DNA from: Deltaproteobacteria bacterium
GTDB taxonomy: Bacteria > Desulfobacterota > Desulfobacteria > Desulfobacterales > JAUWMJ01
Assembly: GCA_030638575.1 (NCBI GenBank)
Contig: DAOWEJ010000080.1
Coordinates: forward strand, 1-40,105
Length of the DNA: 40,105 nt
Reading direction: 5' to 3'
Shown here: positions 17,256-26,504 of the stretch, piece after piece
Position numbering within the stretch: position 1 is the first letter of the stretch
Layout: each line of letters begins with the position of its first letter
Notes under the pieces: generated by a model
The model's input: the letters and a program-made list of their open reading frames with translations, nothing else
What the model was told of the DNA's origin: nothing
Databases searched by the model: none
Made by a program: the position numbers and the translations under genes

Positions 17256-17411
17256 CTAGTGCTTGACCGAAAACCCCGATTTTTCGGTCAAAAATTTAGA
17301 AGAAAGTTCTGCTATAATTTCCACTCTATCTTTGCCTGCACACTCAAATACATCATCAAAATTTAATATCAGCCCATATCTTGTTGTTAAAACAGGAATC
17401 CTGTTTTCCAT
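17256..17411 (-). CDS. possible 51-residue hypothetical protein, or C-terminal half of an amber-interrupted gene
   Basis: The minus strand from the ATG at 17411 reads MENRIPVLTTRYGLILNFDD and on to KSGFSVKH, a compositionally normal small protein. The codon just before the ATG is TAG (complement of 17412-17414), and the same frame is open for 65 codons upstream to a GTG at 17609. So this may be one gene of about 117 codons broken by a single stop, or a free-standing small gene. The ribosome site is weak. The coding end contains a hairpin (TTGACCGAAAA/TTTTTCGGTCAA, 17263-17290). Family not recognised. Confidence 0.35.
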   Translation of the reverse strand: MENRIPVLTTRYGLILNFDDVFECAGKDRVEIIAELSSKFLTEKSGFSVKH

Positions 17412-17684
17412 CTAATCATACCTGCCTGAACTGGCATGCTTGTCGCTGCTAACCAAATAGCTATTTTCACCCAGGGTAAAGGCATTATGAAAAATAAAAT
17501 CAGAACAAATCAGTTTAAAGGAGAGGCTTAAAGGTTTTTTCTGAAAGACGATATCTTTTTCAGTTAGCAGTATATATCGCCGTGACACGATATTTATGAT
17601 TTGATGCACAGATTATCTTATCTTTTAAAATGTTTACGCAAAATCATGAAATATCGGGTCACCCTGTACAGTATAGGTTGATAT

Positions 17685-17770
17685 AGACTGGAGAAAAAAT
17701 TTTTAAGCCCCGGACCAGTTCCAAAAGTAACATTATTTTAAAAATGCGTTTCCCCTGTACTTTCACCTTT
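17685..17770. repeat. rearranged fragment of repeat family C
   Basis: TGGAGAAAAAA..AAGCCCC matches 34693-34716, and the AATGCGTTT..CCCTGT part matches the right end of the element at 34747-34770. Between them CGGACCAGTTCCAAAAGTAA matches 34668-34692 in the opposite orientation. So the pieces are the same but rearranged. The remainder of 17412-17854 has no gene I can support. Confidence 0.5.
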
Positions 17771-17854
17771 TGGGGATATACTTTTCCAACAGAAAATGGT
17801 ATAAAGAAAAGACAACAGGAGAAAACAGTCGGATCCAGTTTATATGGAGGTATA

Positions 17855-20554
17855 ATGCTGTTGCGTTCAAATACTACTTTAAAATGCTTTGGAATCACAG
17901 TTTTGGCAGCCTGCCTGCTGACAGCGTTGCCGACTTCTTTGCATGCAGAGGATAACCGTGTAAAAAAGGTTCTTGTCCTAAATTCATATCACCCTGGATT
18001 TGCATGGTCGGATGGGATTATGGAGGGGGTAAAATCCGAATTTAAAGAATCCGGGCAAAATATTAAGATAGATATAGAATATATGGACACTAAGAAAATA
18101 AGTGACTTAAAGCACTATAACAATCTTTATAGATTGTATAAATATAAAATCATTAAAAGAGACTACGACCTTATTTTAACATCCGACGATAACGCGTTTA
18201 GTTTTGTACTCAAGTATCATGACAAGTTGGTTCCAAGTAGGCCTGTGGTGTTTTGCGGTCTTAATGCCCTTGATAAATCTTTAGAAACCGAACTTTCAAG
18301 GCATGGAGGGATCACAGGTTCTGTAGAAATGTACGACATAATGGGAAATATTGATTTAATACTTGAGATACACCCTGATGTTAGACAAATTGTGGTGATT
18401 TCCGATAATACCGTAAGCTCCCAGACATGCAAAAGAAAAGTTCAAGAAGCAGCACTACAAGTGCCTGATTCTATAAAATTTAATTATCTCAAAGAAGATG
18501 CTTATATGGAAGATATTCTGGCAAAAGTAAGGGTATTGCCGCTAAATAGCGTAGTCCTTTTGATGTCGTTTTTCAAGGACCAGGAAGGTAAGTATTACAC
18601 TCCCCAGGCAGGGGGTAAAATAATTTCAGAAAATTCTCCTGTTCCGATTTACAGTGCGTGGGATTTTTATCTGGGTCACGGAATTACCGGAGGCTTGATT
18701 ACAAACTCAAACGCTCAAGGCAAAATGGGGGCGAAAATCGCATTACGCATTTTAAACGGTGAAAAAATCTCTAATATACCACCAACAAAAAAACCCGCAA
18801 ATAACTATATGTTCGATTACAATGAGCTGAAGCGTTTTGGCATCAAATCTTCCAACTTGCCTGAAAACAGCATTGTGATAAACAAACCTTATTCTTTTTA
18901 TTCCGAACATAAAATTTTGATCTGGTGGGTTGTTGCGAGTATAACCTTCCTTGCTCTTATAATATTTGCCCTTGTAACCAATATTAATACACGCCGGCGA
19001 GCCGAGGCGGCGCTGCGACACAGCGAAGATAGGATGAAGGCAATTCTCAAAGCTTCCCCTGTGGGGATTGGTCTGGTCATTAACCGCAAGCTGGATTGGG
19101 CCAATGAGACTATGTGCCGCCTGTTCGGATATAAACAAGGTTCCCAGTTTGGACAAAGCGTCAGGGTTTTCTATCCGGATGATAAGGAGTACAATCGTGT
19201 TGGCCGTAAACTTTATACCGACATTGCAAAATCAGGATTCGGCCAGGTAGAGACACGATTCGTTCGAAAGGACGGCACAACTTTTGATTGCAGGATCCAT
19301 GCCTGCTCCCTGGACTCGGCAGACCCTGTTAAAGGACAAATTATAGCTGTAACCGACATCTCCGATACCAAACTTTTTGAAGCCCAACTCCTTCAGGCCG
19401 GTAAAATGGAGGCTGTGGGCACTTTGGCAGGAGGAACTGCCCATGACTTCAACAATCTGCTTCAAGCTATCATAGGATATGCCCAGATACTCCTCATGGA
19501 CAAAACAGAGAAAAATCCCGATTTTGACCGATTGAAGCAAATTGAAAAGGCAGCCCGGAGGGGCAGTGAACTGACCCAGCAGCTCTTGATCTTCAGCCGA
19601 AATGTAGAGACTAAACTAAGCCCCTTAAACCTCAATTATGAGATAAAACAGGCGTATAAGATTCTCAAAAGGACCATCCCAAAAATGATTGATATAAAAC
19701 TACGCCTGGGAGATAACCTTAAAATCATAAATGCAGATTCGATTCAAGTGGAGCAGGTGCTTATGAACCTTGGCGTCAATTCCAGGGATGCCATGCCTGA
19801 TGGCGGTGAGCTGATTTTTGAAACGAAGAATATGTATTTAGATGAAGAATATTGTAAAACCCGGCTGGGTGTGACGCCTGGTGAATACGTATTAATGAGC
19901 GTTTCAGATACAGGTTGTGGTATAGATAATGAGATAATAGAACATATATTTGAACCCTTTTTCTCAACAAAAGAGACAGGAAAGGGAACCGGTCTTGGGC
20001 TTGCTATGGTCTATGGTATTGTGGAAAATCATGGCGGACATATCGAATGCTACAGCGAACAGGCTAAGGGCACCGTCTTTAAGATCTATTTTCCGGTGTT
20101 AATGACCGAAAGCAAAATCCAAGTGTCCGAGAAAAAGGAGGAAGAAATACAAGGTGGAAGTGAAACAATCCTTTTGGTAGATGATGAAGAACCCATATTA
20201 GACATAGCAGAGAGTACACTCAAACGTTTTGGATATACGACAATCACGGCAGAAAACGGAGAAAAGGCCATAGAGATTATTAACAAAATAAATACTAAAA
20301 ACAAAGAAAAAGAAACTGGAAAAAAGATCGATCTGGTCATACTCGACGTGAGTATGCCGGGAATGGGAGGACATCAATGTCTTAAGGAACTTTTAAAGAT
20401 TGATCCTAATATAAAGGTTATTATTGCCAGCGGCTATTCGGCAACCGGAAAGGTAGAGGAAACCATTAAATCGGGTGCATCCGGGTTTATCGGAAAGCCG
20501 TATCGTTTAACGGATATGTTAAAGAAAGTCAGGGATGTTATAGATCGTGGATAA
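17855..20554 (+). CDS. hybrid sensor histidine kinase with periplasmic ABC-substrate-binding-like sensor
   Basis: An 899-residue membrane sensor. A signal peptide (residues 1-30, ending PTSLHAED) leads into a periplasmic domain of the ABC substrate-binding-like type (starting KKVLVLNSYHPGFAWSDGIM, about 35-340). One membrane helix follows (about 353-376, ILIWWVVASITFLALIIFAL). Then come a PAS domain (about 385-500), HisKA with the phospho-acceptor H530 in AHDFNN, an HATPase domain (DTGCGID, TGKGTGLGLAMVYGI) and a C-terminal receiver with D831 in VILDVSMPG. The ATG at 17855 has GGAGG five bases upstream, and the longer frame from 17744 would bury the signal peptide. It likely binds a small solute and signals through phosphotransfer. 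No cognate separate regulator is adjacent, and the ligand is unknown. Confidence 0.93.
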   Translation: MLLRSNTTLKCFGITVLAACLLTALPTSLHAEDNRVKKVLVLNSYHPGFAWSDGIMEGVKSEFKESGQNIKIDIEYMDTKKISDLKHYNNLYRLYKYKIIKRDYDLILTSDDNAFSFVLKYHDKLVPSRPVVFCGLNALDKSLETELSRHGGITGSVEMYDIMGNIDLILEIHPDVRQIVVISDNTVSSQTCKRKVQEAALQVPDSIKFNYLKEDAYMEDILAKVRVLPLNSVVLLMSFFKDQEGKYYTPQAGGKIISENSPVPIYSAWDFYLGHGITGGLITNSNAQGKMGAKIALRILNGEKISNIPPTKKPANNYMFDYNELKRFGIKSSNLPENSIVINKPYSFYSEHKILIWWVVASITFLALIIFALVTNINTRRRAEAALRHSEDRMKAILKASPVGIGLVINRKLDWANETMCRLFGYKQGSQFGQSVRVFYPDDKEYNRVGRKLYTDIAKSGFGQVETRFVRKDGTTFDCRIHACSLDSADPVKGQIIAVTDISDTKLFEAQLLQAGKMEAVGTLAGGTAHDFNNLLQAIIGYAQILLMDKTEKNPDFDRLKQIEKAARRGSELTQQLLIFSRNVETKLSPLNLNYEIKQAYKILKRTIPKMIDIKLRLGDNLKIINADSIQVEQVLMNLGVNSRDAMPDGGELIFETKNMYLDEEYCKTRLGVTPGEYVLMSVSDTGCGIDNEIIEHIFEPFFSTKETGKGTGLGLAMVYGIVENHGGHIECYSEQAKGTVFKIYFPVLMTESKIQVSEKKEEEIQGGSETILLVDDEEPILDIAESTLKRFGYTTITAENGEKAIEIINKINTKNKEKETGKKIDLVILDVSMPGMGGHQCLKELLKIDPNIKVIIASGYSATGKVEETIKSGASGFIGKPYRLTDMLKKVRDVIDRG

Positions 20555-20850
20555 ATTTTGCAATTAGTTTGTTTTTCGTTGTTTCTTTTGAAAATTTGAT
20601 TTTATCCTAACGCTCAACAGGTTGTAAAGTTGAATTTGTTGTTGATTCGACGCACTTTTATGATTAATATATTCTAAGACCTCTTTCGGATTCCTGTTTA
20701 TTCGAAGTAGCATCGCATAAAAACTTTTTAGCCTTCCTACTATAATTCATCCGCAAGTGGTGGAAAAATTCTCTTTTCTTTCAATTAAAACCCAAATACT
20801 TGAGAAATATGTAAAAATGTCGATATAAAAATACAGATATTATAAAATTG

Positions 20851-21000
20851 TTGAACTCGTAAAAAGTATAACCGATGGCTAAGTAAAAAGTTCCATATAC
20901 AAGGCGCAGTGGTTTTTCAGGGACGAGGCAATACATGTAGTATGCCGAGTGTCTGAAAAACCGCTGCAACGCAGTAGATGGGACTTTTTACGACGCCATC
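20851..21000. repeat. MITE-like repeat family A, copy 3
   Basis: It begins TTGAACTCGTAAAAAGT and ends GACTTTTTACGACGCCATC, the family's inverted ends. Its last 100 bases match 480-579 with six differences. It ends 51 bases before the prkA start. The upstream part of this spacer, 20555-20850, is A/T rich and I see nothing in it. Confidence 0.8.
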
Positions 21001-21051
21001 AAAATTGTTTTTTGAACAAACAACCATCTGCCACTTAAAATGGGAGGAAAA

Positions 21052-23112
21052 ATGGCTAAAACAAGCAATAATACTCTCCAATATCATCTGACTTCTGTAA
21101 AGGAGGGTAAACGAAGTTTTGAAAACGCCTTTCAGAGTGTCTCAAGAATGATTCTGGAAAGTGAAATTGAAAAGGTAGTAGTAAACGGTAAAACAACTTA
21201 CGATTTCAGTATATTCCGTACCGGAAAAAAGCATATTATCGGCATGTATGATGAAATCAACAGTTTTGTATCCTATATTAAGGATGCAGCCGAAGGTGGG
21301 TCATCCAGGGAGATGGCTTTCGTACTGGTCGGTGAACCGGGAAATGGAAAAACATTTTTAGTGGAGTTTCTTTGTGCCAAATATCGAAGCTTTCTGTCTG
21401 AAGAGAAGAACCGCAGATATACCTTCAAGTTTCTAAATATGGACAAGCTCGGTAGTTATGGAAGAATTACTACTATTGAATCCCAGACATACGAAGATCC
21501 CATGATTCTGGCCATGAACCTTTTTGAAGACCCGGATAATAATAAAACCTTTCTTGCTGAGCAGGCCGGATTTTCGGATAATGAAGTTGAAAAGCTCCAT
21601 GATGATTTCCGTCCCCTGGGCGCATGCAGCGGCTATATATGGAATGACATCCGTAATTTCACAGGCGGCAACATTGATGAAATGCTCAAATTCATTGAGA
21701 TCATTCCGGTTCCTCTTATTGAAAGCCTGGGAACCGTAACCGGAAAATACCCGGCAAAAGACAAAATTACTTCTTCGGCAGTAGATTTACTGGGAGAGGA
21801 GTCTATCCAGAGGTTGCTTCATATTACAGATACCAACAACCCATACCGCTTTGACCTGAGACGCGGTGCACTGGCCCGTGTTGCCGGCGGAGGCATCCAT
21901 TTTTGTGATGAAATATATAAAAACAAGAAAGATCTCATCCAGGTTTACCTGGGAGTTATTCAAAACCGGGTAATCGAAATCGATGGATATAAATGGCCTA
22001 TAGATAATCTTATTGTTGCTACCAGCAACAACTCGGAATTCCACAGGTTTCTCGCCGAAAAGGAAGAAGCGCCTATTATTGACCGGTGCCGTATCTGTTA
22101 CGTTTCCCATAACACGAATTACAAGCTGCAGAACGATCTTACATCATATGCCATCGGAAGTGAAACCCGGACCACCCTGACACGGGAATACCTCCACCAG
22201 GATCCCAATCTGAACTACGCCGCATCGGTATCCGCAGTTTTATCACGTCTCCCGCGCAGCGAAAAACTTACGCCCATTGAGACAATGAAACTGTCTGCAG
22301 GGGAAATAGCTGGTGAGAAAAGCATCAAAACCTTAGCTGAAGTTATCGACACCCTCAACCAGGACCCGGAAATTATAAATCGTTTCGGTCAAAAGGGCCT
22401 GGGACAACGAAACCTGGGTAGAGCAATCCAGCTGTTGATTGAAAGCTCTGAGACCAATGAGGGCCAGTGCATGTTCGCTTATGATATTTTTAAAGCCATA
22501 GAAAGAATAATCCTCGACTATGTATCAGAAGCAAATGACAGGACCAAGTATTTAGAAGATCTTAAAACTGCCAAGAGCCTTTACCGTGAGCGTATAATGA
22601 CCGAGATGTTCAATGCATACATGGACGAGCCCTTTGCCATTCGAAAAGATGTAATGAATTATGTAAATATGATCATCGGAATTGACGCTGAAAACCTTGG
22701 GCCGGACAAAATGTGGAAGTATAAAGACCCGCAAACCGGAGAATTAAAGGCCTTAAAGATCGACGAGCGATATATCAACAGTATTGAGGAAAGGCTAGAA
22801 CTCAAGACAAAAGAACAGCGCGAAACATTCAGAACTTCCATTAGAAAAATCTACGGCCAGAAAATTTCTGTAGATCCCGATTACGATTTCATGGATAACC
22901 TTGAACTTGTCAAGGCGGTTACCGATGTCCGGCTCAAATCCGATATTGCAGGGGCCGGCAGTCTCATTGGCGCACTGGCAAACCGTACCAATGAGGAAAA
23001 CCAGAAGCTGTACGACCGCATGGTTGACACCATGTTGACCAAACTAAACTATTGTAAGACATGCGCACAAAAAACGATTGAGTACTTCTGTACTCAGGAG
23101 GATGAAACATAG
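21052..23112 (+). CDS. prkA: PrkA-family serine protein kinase / AAA ATPase (YeaG type)
   Basis: PrkA/YeaG proteins combine an AAA ATPase core with a C-terminal kinase-like domain. In enterobacteria YeaG works with YeaH in starvation and nitrogen stress, and in Bacillus PrkA affects sporulation. This 686-residue protein is full length. Walker A is GEPGNGKT (94-101) and the Walker B region is GIHFCDEIY (D286-E287). A sensor-1-like VATSNNSEF and a conserved IIDRCRICYV follow. The ATG at 21052 has GGGAGG six bases upstream, and an in-frame ATG at 21040 overlaps that site. It opens a prkA-yeaH-spoVR-prkA2 cluster, all on the plus strand. The C-terminal cysteines (CKTCAQKTIEYFC) could bind metal. 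Confidence 0.93.
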   Translation: MAKTSNNTLQYHLTSVKEGKRSFENAFQSVSRMILESEIEKVVVNGKTTYDFSIFRTGKKHIIGMYDEINSFVSYIKDAAEGGSSREMAFVLVGEPGNGKTFLVEFLCAKYRSFLSEEKNRRYTFKFLNMDKLGSYGRITTIESQTYEDPMILAMNLFEDPDNNKTFLAEQAGFSDNEVEKLHDDFRPLGACSGYIWNDIRNFTGGNIDEMLKFIEIIPVPLIESLGTVTGKYPAKDKITSSAVDLLGEESIQRLLHITDTNNPYRFDLRRGALARVAGGGIHFCDEIYKNKKDLIQVYLGVIQNRVIEIDGYKWPIDNLIVATSNNSEFHRFLAEKEEAPIIDRCRICYVSHNTNYKLQNDLTSYAIGSETRTTLTREYLHQDPNLNYAASVSAVLSRLPRSEKLTPIETMKLSAGEIAGEKSIKTLAEVIDTLNQDPEIINRFGQKGLGQRNLGRAIQLLIESSETNEGQCMFAYDIFKAIERIILDYVSEANDRTKYLEDLKTAKSLYRERIMTEMFNAYMDEPFAIRKDVMNYVNMIIGIDAENLGPDKMWKYKDPQTGELKALKIDERYINSIEERLELKTKEQRETFRTSIRKIYGQKISVDPDYDFMDNLELVKAVTDVRLKSDIAGAGSLIGALANRTNEENQKLYDRMVDTMLTKLNYCKTCAQKTIEYFCTQEDET

Positions 23113-23178
23113 TAAAGCCATATCGATAATTTGTTGTCGATATCAGACAGCATGCTGTTTTTACGTTGAAAGATGATG

Positions 23179-23282
23179 TTGCGAGTTACGAGTTGTGGGT
23201 TATAAAAAAGGATTATTTCCAATCCTCACAACTCGTAACCCGTAACTCGTAACTCGTAACTCGTAACCCGTAACTCGTAACC
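23179..23282. repeat. heptamer tandem repeat and hairpin abutting the yeaH start
   Basis: Seven consecutive heptamers of the form CGTAACY run from 23234 to 23282, ending one base before the yeaH ATG. The upstream part 23179-23198 (GTTGCGAGTTACGAGTTGTG) is complementary to the first heptamers, so the leader can fold over the start. No Shine-Dalgarno is visible. A related motif occurs at 16102-16176. Confidence 0.8.
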
Positions 23283-23283
23283 A

Positions 23284-24678
23284 ATGGATCCGGAACGTAT
23301 AAAACTATATAACAAGATTAAAGAGGAAGGTCTGACTCCTGAGCGGGACCAAAAGATTCTTTCCGAGTTGTATGATGAAAGTACACATGACCTCCCTGAT
23401 GCCGCTTCAACAACTGAACCTGCGGGAACAAAAAGATTATCCATTGTACCGTACGGTATCTACGAGTATAATGACCTGTCGGTATTACAGGCCATAACGG
23501 CGCTTCAACCATCATATAACACCAGTCTCCGCTCCATTGATGAACTGCTGGAACGTGACAGGCAACGGGAAAAAGACGGGTTTCCAAAAAAGATAAACGT
23601 TGGACGTTTGATCAAGCCGGGAAAAGGGGGCAAGGATAAGGTCGTTATTGTCCCTACAACAGTTGAAGAAAAATTTATTCATGACAGCTTGAGACAACCA
23701 CAGGATGAAGCACAGCCATCCGGTGGAACCGGAGATGGTGAAGAAGGCGAAGTCATTGGTGAACAGCCGATTCGGGAAGAAGGAGCACCAGGGGCAGGGC
23801 CTGGAGAAGGAGAGAGCGGCCCTCACGAAATGGAATCTAGCGCTTATGACCTGGGTAAAATTCTCACTGAAAAATTTGAACTACCCAACCTCAAAGATAA
23901 GGGTAAAAAGCGATCTCTTACACGTTATACCTATGATCTTACAGATAAAAATCGAAGGTTCGGCCAGTTTCTTGACAAAAAAGCAACATTGCGGAAAATT
24001 CTTGAAACAAATATTACCCTTGGCAATGTGCCCGATATTACCGATATTGATCCTACACGCTTTTTGATATCTCCCTACGACAAGGTCTATAGAGTTCTCT
24101 CCAGAGAAAAGGATTACGAGTCACAAGCTATGGTTTTTTTTCTAAGAGACTACTCAGGTTCTATGGCCGGAAAATCGACGACACTTGTTGTGGCCCAGCA
24201 TGTATTGATTTACAGTTGGCTCTTGTACCAGTATGCCATGCAGGTAGAAACCCGTTTTATCCTTCATGATACAGAGGCGAGCGAAGTTAAAGATTTTTAC
24301 ACTTATTACAACTCAAAAGTCGCAGGCGGGACAAAGGTATCTTCCGCATACCGCCTGGTTAACGAAATCGTAGAAAAGGAAAACCTGGCCAGAGATTACA
24401 ATATTTATATTTTTCACGGTACGGATGGTGACGACTGGGACACAGAAGGCAAGGAAGCCATTCCGGAACTTAAAAAGATGCTTACCTATGCCAACAGGAT
24501 CGGAATTACCATTGCCGAGCACGCATATGAATCAAAACAATCTACTGAAGTTGAAAGATACCTTAAAAATTCAAATTTACTGTCAGAAAAGAAAAACTTG
24601 CTCAGGCTCGATGTCATGCAGGAAGATGCGGACGAATCGCGCCTTATTGAAGGAATCAAGAAGCTGATTGGCGAGTAA
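23284..24678 (+). CDS. yeaH: YeaH/YhbH family protein (DUF444), VWA-like
   Basis: DUF444 proteins carry a von Willebrand-A-like domain and act with PrkA/YeaG and SpoVR. The mechanism is not settled. In this 464-residue protein the metal-site motif is D289-Y-S-G-S (DxSxS), preceded by AMVFFLR. The family segments HDTEASEV, GGTKVSSAYRL and FHGTDGDDWD follow. An N-terminal charged region has a Gly/Glu-rich linker (about 140-180). The start at 23284 is the first codon possible, since an in-frame TAA lies two codons upstream. It lacks a ribosome site and directly follows seven heptamer repeats, so it may be translated by an unusual route, or by coupling to prkA, although 170 bases separate them. 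Confidence 0.93.
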   Translation: MDPERIKLYNKIKEEGLTPERDQKILSELYDESTHDLPDAASTTEPAGTKRLSIVPYGIYEYNDLSVLQAITALQPSYNTSLRSIDELLERDRQREKDGFPKKINVGRLIKPGKGGKDKVVIVPTTVEEKFIHDSLRQPQDEAQPSGGTGDGEEGEVIGEQPIREEGAPGAGPGEGESGPHEMESSAYDLGKILTEKFELPNLKDKGKKRSLTRYTYDLTDKNRRFGQFLDKKATLRKILETNITLGNVPDITDIDPTRFLISPYDKVYRVLSREKDYESQAMVFFLRDYSGSMAGKSTTLVVAQHVLIYSWLLYQYAMQVETRFILHDTEASEVKDFYTYYNSKVAGGTKVSSAYRLVNEIVEKENLARDYNIYIFHGTDGDDWDTEGKEAIPELKKMLTYANRIGITIAEHAYESKQSTEVERYLKNSNLLSEKKNLLRLDVMQEDADESRLIEGIKKLIGE

Positions 24679-24688
24679 AAAACGGTTA

Positions 24689-24829
24689 AGCCACAAAGTC
24701 ACGAAGTCACAAAGAATGGATATAAATTATAAACCGTTATCAAAAAGAGAAGAGGCCATCGCCAAAAAAAGTTACGGCATCAAAAGAATTATATTATTGG
24801 AATCTTGGTGTCTTAGTGTATTTGTGGCT
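24689..24829. repeat. 141-bp inverted-repeat element between yeaH and spoVR
   Basis: A 26-base arm at 24689-24714 (starts AGCCACAAAGTCACGAAGTC) is mirrored with a few mismatches at 24804-24829 (ends TAGTGTATTTGTGGCT). The ends are of the 'cacaaagtcac' type often seen bounding small mobile cassettes. It encloses a decayed coding fragment. Confidence 0.7.
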
Positions 24830-24841
24830 GAACTATTATAA
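24716..24841 (+). pseudogene. decayed N-terminal fragment, possibly GxxExxY family
   Basis: A 41-codon frame begins MDINYKPLSKREEAIAKKSY, similar to what I recall of the N-terminus of GxxExxY-family proteins. It then runs into the right inverted-repeat arm (LESWCLSVFVAELL) and stops. The catalytic-looking GxxExxY core is missing. If correct, the inverted-repeat element once carried that gene and suffered an internal deletion. The identification is from memory of the family and is tentative. Confidence 0.35.
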
Positions 24842-24844
24842 AAA

Positions 24845-26497
24845 ATGGAATTAATCGATCAACATACAAAAAAAATCATGGAAGGATGCAAGGAGAGAGC
24901 CCTCGATGTTGGTCTGCGCTTTCAGAATGAGACCCTGGAATACATTGTAACCAACCGGGACCTGCTGGAGCTGTCGCCGAAGCTTATGATTCCAACCCTC
25001 TACGATTTTTGGGTTCACGATGTCCAGGTCCTGCAGGAAAAAGGCAGGTATGAACTATACCCTAGCAATCCCTATGAAACCGTCATTAATACCCGTCCTG
25101 CCATATCATTTTATAATGACAACAACCCTGACTGGCTTAATGTAATGATTTTTTACCACGTTCTGGCTCATATCGATTTTTTCCAGAATAACCAGTATTT
25201 TCGCCATACACGGGACTACGATTTCACCGGCCAGGCCCTTGCGGATAAACGTCTGATTGCCAGGCTCAGATCGGAAAAGGGAAGATGGGTCGATTATATT
25301 ATTGAATTTACCCGCAGCATCGATAACCTTGTGGGATACCATAAGCAACTTTCGCTTTTGAATCGCACCCCTGTATCCTCCCTGTCACCGACTTTGGATT
25401 TTTATTTCGACGTGTTCCTGCAATCTTTTAAAAAAGTAAAAATTAGTGAATATATTAAAGAAATTGAAAGATACAATGAATGCATAAGGGAGGAAGGTGA
25501 TCAGGGTGAAAAAACCTTCTTTACAGATGTTGTCAAAAAGTACCCTGAATTTACTGCAATTTATAAAAAAAGCCTGGAGGAAAAGTCGGAGAACAAAATC
25601 GATCTGATTCAACATATTATCGAGCATTCCGATTTTTTAAAAAAGGACGGAAATAAGTGGATGAAAGCAGTTATGGAAGTAGTTCGTAAAACATCCCTTT
25701 TCTTTCAGCCACAGATCAGAACAAAAATTATGAACGAAGGATGGGCAAGTTACTGGCACGAAAACCTTTTCCTGAAAGATGATCGCATCAAAGGGCATGA
25801 GGTCGACTTTGCCAAAGTCAATGCATCCGTTGTATCAATGCCCCGTGTGGGGCTAAATCCTTATGCTCTGGGGATGCGCCTTTTTCATTACATAGAGGAA
25901 GTTGCTGATAAAGGAAAATATTCCATCAAATTCAAACAGCTTTTGGATGCTGATAAGCGAAAACAATTCGATGAAAATACCGGGAAAGGAAAAGAATTTA
26001 TCTTTAAAGTTCGTGAAAACCTGTGTGATTTTCTGTTTGTAAATACGTTTGTTGATCAGGATTTTGTCACCAGTAACAATCTTTTTGTTACAGGCCGGCG
26101 GTTGAACCAGGTTAAGAAGGTCTGGGAGTTTTATGTTAAAAGCAGGAAAGCAAAAGAGTATCGCAAAATGCTGCTAAACACTCTGTATCACCCCCCCCAT
26201 ATTGAAATCGATCCGGCAAAGAGCAAAAATAACACACTATATCTCGTACATCACTTTGAGGAAAAACCTCTAGTTAAGGAATTTATTACCAACACCATGA
26301 TGGGAATCGAATATCTCTGGGGCGGAGCTATCAAGCTTGAAACAAGTGAGATCGTTTCAGCCCCCCCGCAACCTGGCAATGCTTTTACTCCAGGGTTTCC
26401 TGTTCCGGCCAAAGAAGAGCGTAAAAAACCGGAAATAAAGTGGCAGCGTGTTTTATACACAATGGAAAAACTAAAGATTTCTAAGAAGAATATTTAA
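24845..26497 (+). CDS. spoVR: SpoVR family protein (YcgB type)
   Basis: SpoVR is needed for spore cortex formation in Bacillus, and in Gram-negatives (YcgB) it is coexpressed with yeaG/yeaH. Its biochemical role is unknown. This 550-residue protein shows the family hallmarks: YDFWVHDVQVLQEKGRYELYP near the N-terminus, H105-VLA-H109-IDFF, HTRDYDF, and MNEGWASYWHE (N297 region). Conserved VNASVVSMPRVGLNPYALGM and a C-terminal YLWGGAIKLETSEI follow. These His/Glu motifs look metal-binding, which is inference. The start codon follows a short inverted-repeat element and has no clear ribosome site. The second PrkA gene begins seven bases after its stop, so the two are surely cotranscribed. Confidence 0.93.
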   Translation: MELIDQHTKKIMEGCKERALDVGLRFQNETLEYIVTNRDLLELSPKLMIPTLYDFWVHDVQVLQEKGRYELYPSNPYETVINTRPAISFYNDNNPDWLNVMIFYHVLAHIDFFQNNQYFRHTRDYDFTGQALADKRLIARLRSEKGRWVDYIIEFTRSIDNLVGYHKQLSLLNRTPVSSLSPTLDFYFDVFLQSFKKVKISEYIKEIERYNECIREEGDQGEKTFFTDVVKKYPEFTAIYKKSLEEKSENKIDLIQHIIEHSDFLKKDGNKWMKAVMEVVRKTSLFFQPQIRTKIMNEGWASYWHENLFLKDDRIKGHEVDFAKVNASVVSMPRVGLNPYALGMRLFHYIEEVADKGKYSIKFKQLLDADKRKQFDENTGKGKEFIFKVRENLCDFLFVNTFVDQDFVTSNNLFVTGRRLNQVKKVWEFYVKSRKAKEYRKMLLNTLYHPPHIEIDPAKSKNNTLYLVHHFEEKPLVKEFITNTMMGIEYLWGGAIKLETSEIVSAPPQPGNAFTPGFPVPAKEERKKPEIKWQRVLYTMEKLKISKKNI

Positions 26498-26504
26498 AAA
26501 CGCC

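Noticed and set aside
17256..17609. Pyrrolysine or programmed readthrough at the TAG
   Set aside because: Nothing in the window supports a Pyl system or a readthrough context; a nonsense mutation or separate genes are simpler.
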